Positions 60,727 through 64,000 of a DNA stretch of 64,000 nt are shown here, piece after piece. How positions within the stretch are numbered: position 1 is the first letter of the stretch; every line of letters starts with the position of its first letter. A model generated the notes under the pieces. That model worked only from the letters and a program-made list of their open reading frames with translations. It made no database searches and was not told where the DNA came from. The DNA lies in contig JAKSGN010000037.1 in NCBI GenBank assembly GCA_024180945.1, positions 191,501 to 255,500 on the forward strand, read 5' to 3'. This stretch comes from Macrophomina tecta (Eukaryota > Ascomycota > Dothideomycetes > Botryosphaeriales > Botryosphaeriaceae). The translations under genes were made by a program, and so were the position numbers.

Positions 60727-61944
60727 CTTTAACTACTATTCTTATAAGAAAAGACAGTTCCGAAAAAAAGAATACTTAATAATAAAGTAGTATTATCTAA
60801 TACTTAATACTAACTAAGTAATATAATAAACGACGTCGATATAAATAATAATAATTCTTTATAGCTAACTATAGCCGACCTCTTTTAAGTTATTTAAGAT
60901 ATATAAGGCTAGATTAGCGAACTATATAAATAACTCTAAAAGTAGACTAATAAGAATACTTAGCTCTATTAATAAATAGGCGAACTTCGTAACTAAGCTA
61001 TTCTAATAAATCCTACCCCGGTACCCGTTTATACTCTAGTATTAACAACGACTTAACCCCCTAATAAAAGCACGAAGACGGCTAAGCTAGATCTATTCTA
61101 TAATAATTAAAAGAAGCTCTAAATCTTTCTCTTATAACTTAATCCATACTTTTTTTTTAACTCTAGAGACTTTCCTACTAATAATAAAAAGATAATATTC
61201 GTAGCTACCTACCTCCGCGATATTATAATATAGTAGTTCGAGCCCTATCTTAGAGACTAAATAGAGAAAGAACTAGAAGTACGTAAGAAAAATACTAAAA
61301 AAGTCTTTAGTAGCTATAAGTACTTCGTAACCTAGATTAAGTAAAGCTTTAGAGACCTTAATAAGATTAATAAGACCCGATAAGCCGTTATAAATATCTA
61401 CTAAAAGACCTTAGTAGCGGACTATACTATAGAATTCTAAAAGGCCGTAGTGTATCTAGATAACTAGTCCGACCGCGCCCTTATAGACTACTACTACCGA
61501 GGACTTAAGAAAAGGGTTAAAAACTAACTTATAATATAAGATAATTCTAAGACCCTAGACGAGCTTATTAAGCTAGCTATTAAATACAATAACCGCCTTT
61601 TCGAGCGCTAATCTAAGAAGTATAAGATAAACTATAAAGCTAATACTTCGCGCTTAGTGCGCCCTAGATACACTTAGAAAAGAGAAGATACTATAGAACT
61701 AGATAATATTAACCGCCGAAATAACCCACCTAAAAGAAATAACTACTATAAGAAAAAAAATAACGGCTATAAGAAAAAATAACGTAAAGAATAGACCCTA
61801 GAGTAAAAATAAAAATTCGAAAAAGAACTATACGTCTACTACAGTAAAACCTAAAAAAAGACACATTATTACCTTAAGAAGAATAAATATATCTCGGCTA
61901 TAATATAAGAACTAGAAAACCGAGAAGTCTCTATAATTACTAAG
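60727..61944 (+). mobile_element. Third TyA internal region, truncated (leader and gag)
   Basis: Repeats the order seen at 44610-45840: leader CTTTAACTACTATTC, the gag frame and the knuckle region (near 61820-61880). It stops abruptly at 61944 where the Copia LTR begins. Confidence 0.85.
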
Positions 61945-62164
61945 TGTTGGAATATTTAATTTAGTAGTATTTTGGATTTAGTTATATCTTATACTCGTTG
62001 CACACCTGTCTCAGTAGGTAAGCAAGTTACATACCCGTTTTACCCTAGTAGGTAGAATAGGTATAAGGGAAGCCCGTACGGCCTCCCTCTACTAGATATA
62101 CTAAATCTATGGGAACTCATCTTTATTAGTTGAATCAAGGCTGCCAATTAGTTATTTTCCAACA
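61945..62164 (+). repeat. Copia 5' LTR (220 bp)
   Basis: Bounded by an 8-bp inverted repeat, TGTTGGAA and TTCCAACA. Confidence 0.85.
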
Positions 62165-64000
62165 GTTATAAGCCCGGGTGCGTCTTAGGTGCCTTCCGTA
62201 ATCTAAGCCATCCTCCAGAAGCACCTCTTTATACTACGTTTAAGCGTTTCGTGGTATCCGGACGTCTCGCTTGGCATTCTTTTGCCACACAGTTATAAGC
62301 GGAGCCAAGTGCCTCCCTTATTCGTTATTTTTATAACGGTTATCTAAACCATCACCAAGTGCCTATTTTGGCAGCTCTTTCCAGGTATAGCGTTCCTAGT
62401 AGGTGTACTAGCTATCTAAGCGAGTTTCACTACGTACTAGCGCTTCCCCTAAGTTACCTACGGCCACGAGACTCGGCCCGATTATCCGATAAGCAACTAC
62501 TAGCCACTACTAGTAACCATGGCCTTATTAAAGCCTATTATCGTTCTCAAGTCGTCCGATAACTGGGATGAGTGGTATTTCACTATCCAAGCCCGAGCGA
62601 AGCAGGGGAAAATCTTCGACTACATTAATCCGAACCTTGTGGAGAAGCCAATCCAGCTAATTAAGCCACGTAGCCCTACGGAACCAGAAAACGACTCTAC
62701 ACGAGTATGGGAGCGTTATAAGCTATAACGTGAGGACTACAAACAAGAGCTCCGAGAATACGAGAAGCTAGAAAAAGAAATCAACGACCTATTAACGGTT
62801 ATTCTAGACTCTATTAGCTCCTCTCTCCAACCGATTCTTCGAAAACTAAGGGATGACCTGTACCCTTATTCTTAGCTATCTACGCTCAAAGCACGGCTTT
62901 AGCCTATATAGGAGACTTAAGAAGACCTCGTGATTAATCAGCTAAAGCAGCTTGAGAAATCACCTAGCAGCCAGAATATCGCTAAGTAGCTAGATCAATG
63001 GGAGGAAACGCTGTTCAAGGCGGAATCACTCGACCTACCCGACGTCTCTGGAAACCGAGGCAAGAAGAGCTTTCTAAAAGCGCTTTCGTCTCTTAATACT
63101 CAATAGGCTACCAACTACAAGATCAGGCTTCAGAACGGTGAGCTTACTAAGCCACTAGCTAATCTTATTATTGAGTACCGCAACTACCAACGTCAAAATG
63201 CAGCCGAAAATCCAAAGGTTACGAAAGCAGCCTTTACGGCCACGCTACGTAATCAAAAGCAGGAACGAGGCCCTCCCAAATACACGTGTGGGGAGAATCA
63301 CTAGTATTACCAATACGCGTATTATAACGCAGCAATCAGACCGGCCAATTAGACACCCAATAAAGAGCTTCAGGCCAAGATCAAGAAGAGCCTAGAGGAC
63401 CCCCAAACTAAGTATCGAGTAGAGCGTTCGCTTAACCGTTTTAAGCGTAAACGTGAGAATCCGACTCCTCAGAAGCCACAAGAGGATCCGCAAGATCAGC
63501 AATCAACGAACGAATCGGACGATAGTAATCCTTCATCGTTTCCAGCCGTAGTAGCCTCGGCTTTTAGCACGCAACACGTTGCTAAACCTACTACGCTTAA
63601 GCTCTCGTGGATCACTAATACGGGCTCTACGCACCACATCTACAATCGATTCATGCAGAAACGGTTTAAGAAAACCAGGGATGCGAGTCTAGATAATTAC
63701 GTTACAGCTGGAAATTCAACTATACCAATCGAAGCGTTTGGAGAAGTAACGGTTAACGCAACCAACCAACAAGGGAACCGCGTTATTACCCTACTAGACG
63801 TGGCCTACGTACCATCGTTTAAGGCCAACCTCGTCTCCGTCGCTAAGGCAAGGGATAAGGGCGTTCAGTTAGACACAGGCCGTTTATACCTCTACAAGAA
63901 GGACGTTATTATAGCGAACCTAACCCTTAAGCACAACCACTTCTTTATGGAGTATAATAAGGGGTTGAACAATCCAAAAGTCAACTCAAACCTTGTCATC
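61945..64000 (+). mobile_element. Ty1/Copia element, 5' part (runs out of window)
   Basis: 5' LTR 61945-62164, TGTTGGAATA...TTTTCCAACA, with matching inverted ends. The Gag start is at 62519 (MALLKPIIVLKSSDNWDEWY). Downstream, with several TAA/TAG at Gln-like positions, come an acidic-basic Gag and then the protease segment SWITNTGSTHHI (near 63610-63645), where the catalytic DTG is NTG. AYVPSFKANLVSVAK (near 63800-63850) is the typical Copia pre-integrase segment. RIP is present but milder than in TyA; many CpA remain. Integrase and RT lie beyond the window. Confidence 0.88.

Larger units (their letters stand above)
31740..61944. other. RIP-mutated AT-rich island of nested retrotransposons
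   Basis: About 30 kb in which CpA and TpG are almost absent (whole lines lack both, for example 32641-32700) while CpG remains common. This is the product of CpA to TpA mutation on either strand. Nearly all transposon frames are broken by TAA/TAG made from Gln or Trp codons. The exceptions to the composition are the interior of TyB (48.2-56.2 kb), which is milder, and the Tc1 element (53395-54703), which is untouched. Confidence 0.9.

Noticed and set aside
1..64000. CRISPR arrays, bacterial operons, tRNA or rRNA genes
   Set aside because: Intron-rich fungal DNA; no regular spacer array was seen, and the few GGTTCGA strings are not in a cloverleaf context.

Overview
The window looks like a filamentous ascomycete (Pezizomycotina) chromosome. 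The genes carry short introns (about 45-100 nt) with CTGAC/CTAAT-type branch sites. The protein families are typical of such fungi: Zn2Cys6 regulators, fungal rhodopsin-type membrane proteins, many P450s, NRPS and long ankyrin arrays. The right half carries the mark of repeat-induced point mutation (RIP): CpA/TpG are almost absent while CpG survives.

Left half, 1-31.3 kb, normal base composition. In order: the 3' end of an SDR oxidoreductase (1-486); a decayed Zn2Cys6 transcription factor (1845-2756); a ten-repeat ankyrin protein (3485-4702); a probable decayed P-loop GTPase (about 4880-5345); a decayed NRPS condensation-adenylation fragment on the minus strand (5511-6780); a RIP-marked repeat copy (about 8.3-8.87 kb); a six-exon rhodopsin-like membrane protein (9194-10611, minus); a RIP-damaged coding remnant (about 11.5-12.15 kb, minus); three cytochrome P450 genes (12.8-19.8 kb, the first divergent from the other two); a RING-finger protein; a frameshifted coiled-coil protein; an MFS transporter (24985-26676, minus); and a small four-cysteine secreted protein (28608-29141). 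P450s, a transporter, an SDR end, and dead NRPS and regulator genes together look like a partly dismantled secondary-metabolite neighbourhood. No intact backbone synthase is present.

Right half, about 31.3-64 kb, is a nest of LTR retrotransposons. It opens with a chromodomain remnant and an LTR. An outer Ty3/Gypsy element (called element A here) runs from there. Inserted in it is TyA-1, full length on the minus strand, with 788-bp LTRs and target duplication CTAAT. A second copy, TyA-2, lies on the plus strand with 795-bp LTRs. Its reverse transcriptase is split by TyB (chromovirus, minus strand, 193-bp LTRs, duplication CTTCG). TyB in turn contains a Tc1/mariner element (1309 bp, TA target) that shows no RIP. 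After the right TyA LTR a second TyA internal region starts (an LTR-internal-LTR-internal array), and it is cut off by a Ty1/Copia element that runs out of the window.

The most unusual observation is that TyA-1, TyA-2 and TyB each hold, between pol and the 3' LTR, an intron-containing reading frame on the strand opposite to gag-pol. In the two TyA copies it has the same span (778 bp) and start region. In TyB and TyA these frames are cysteine-bearing (partly lost to RIP in TyA), and stops come almost entirely from Gln codons, as RIP would make them.
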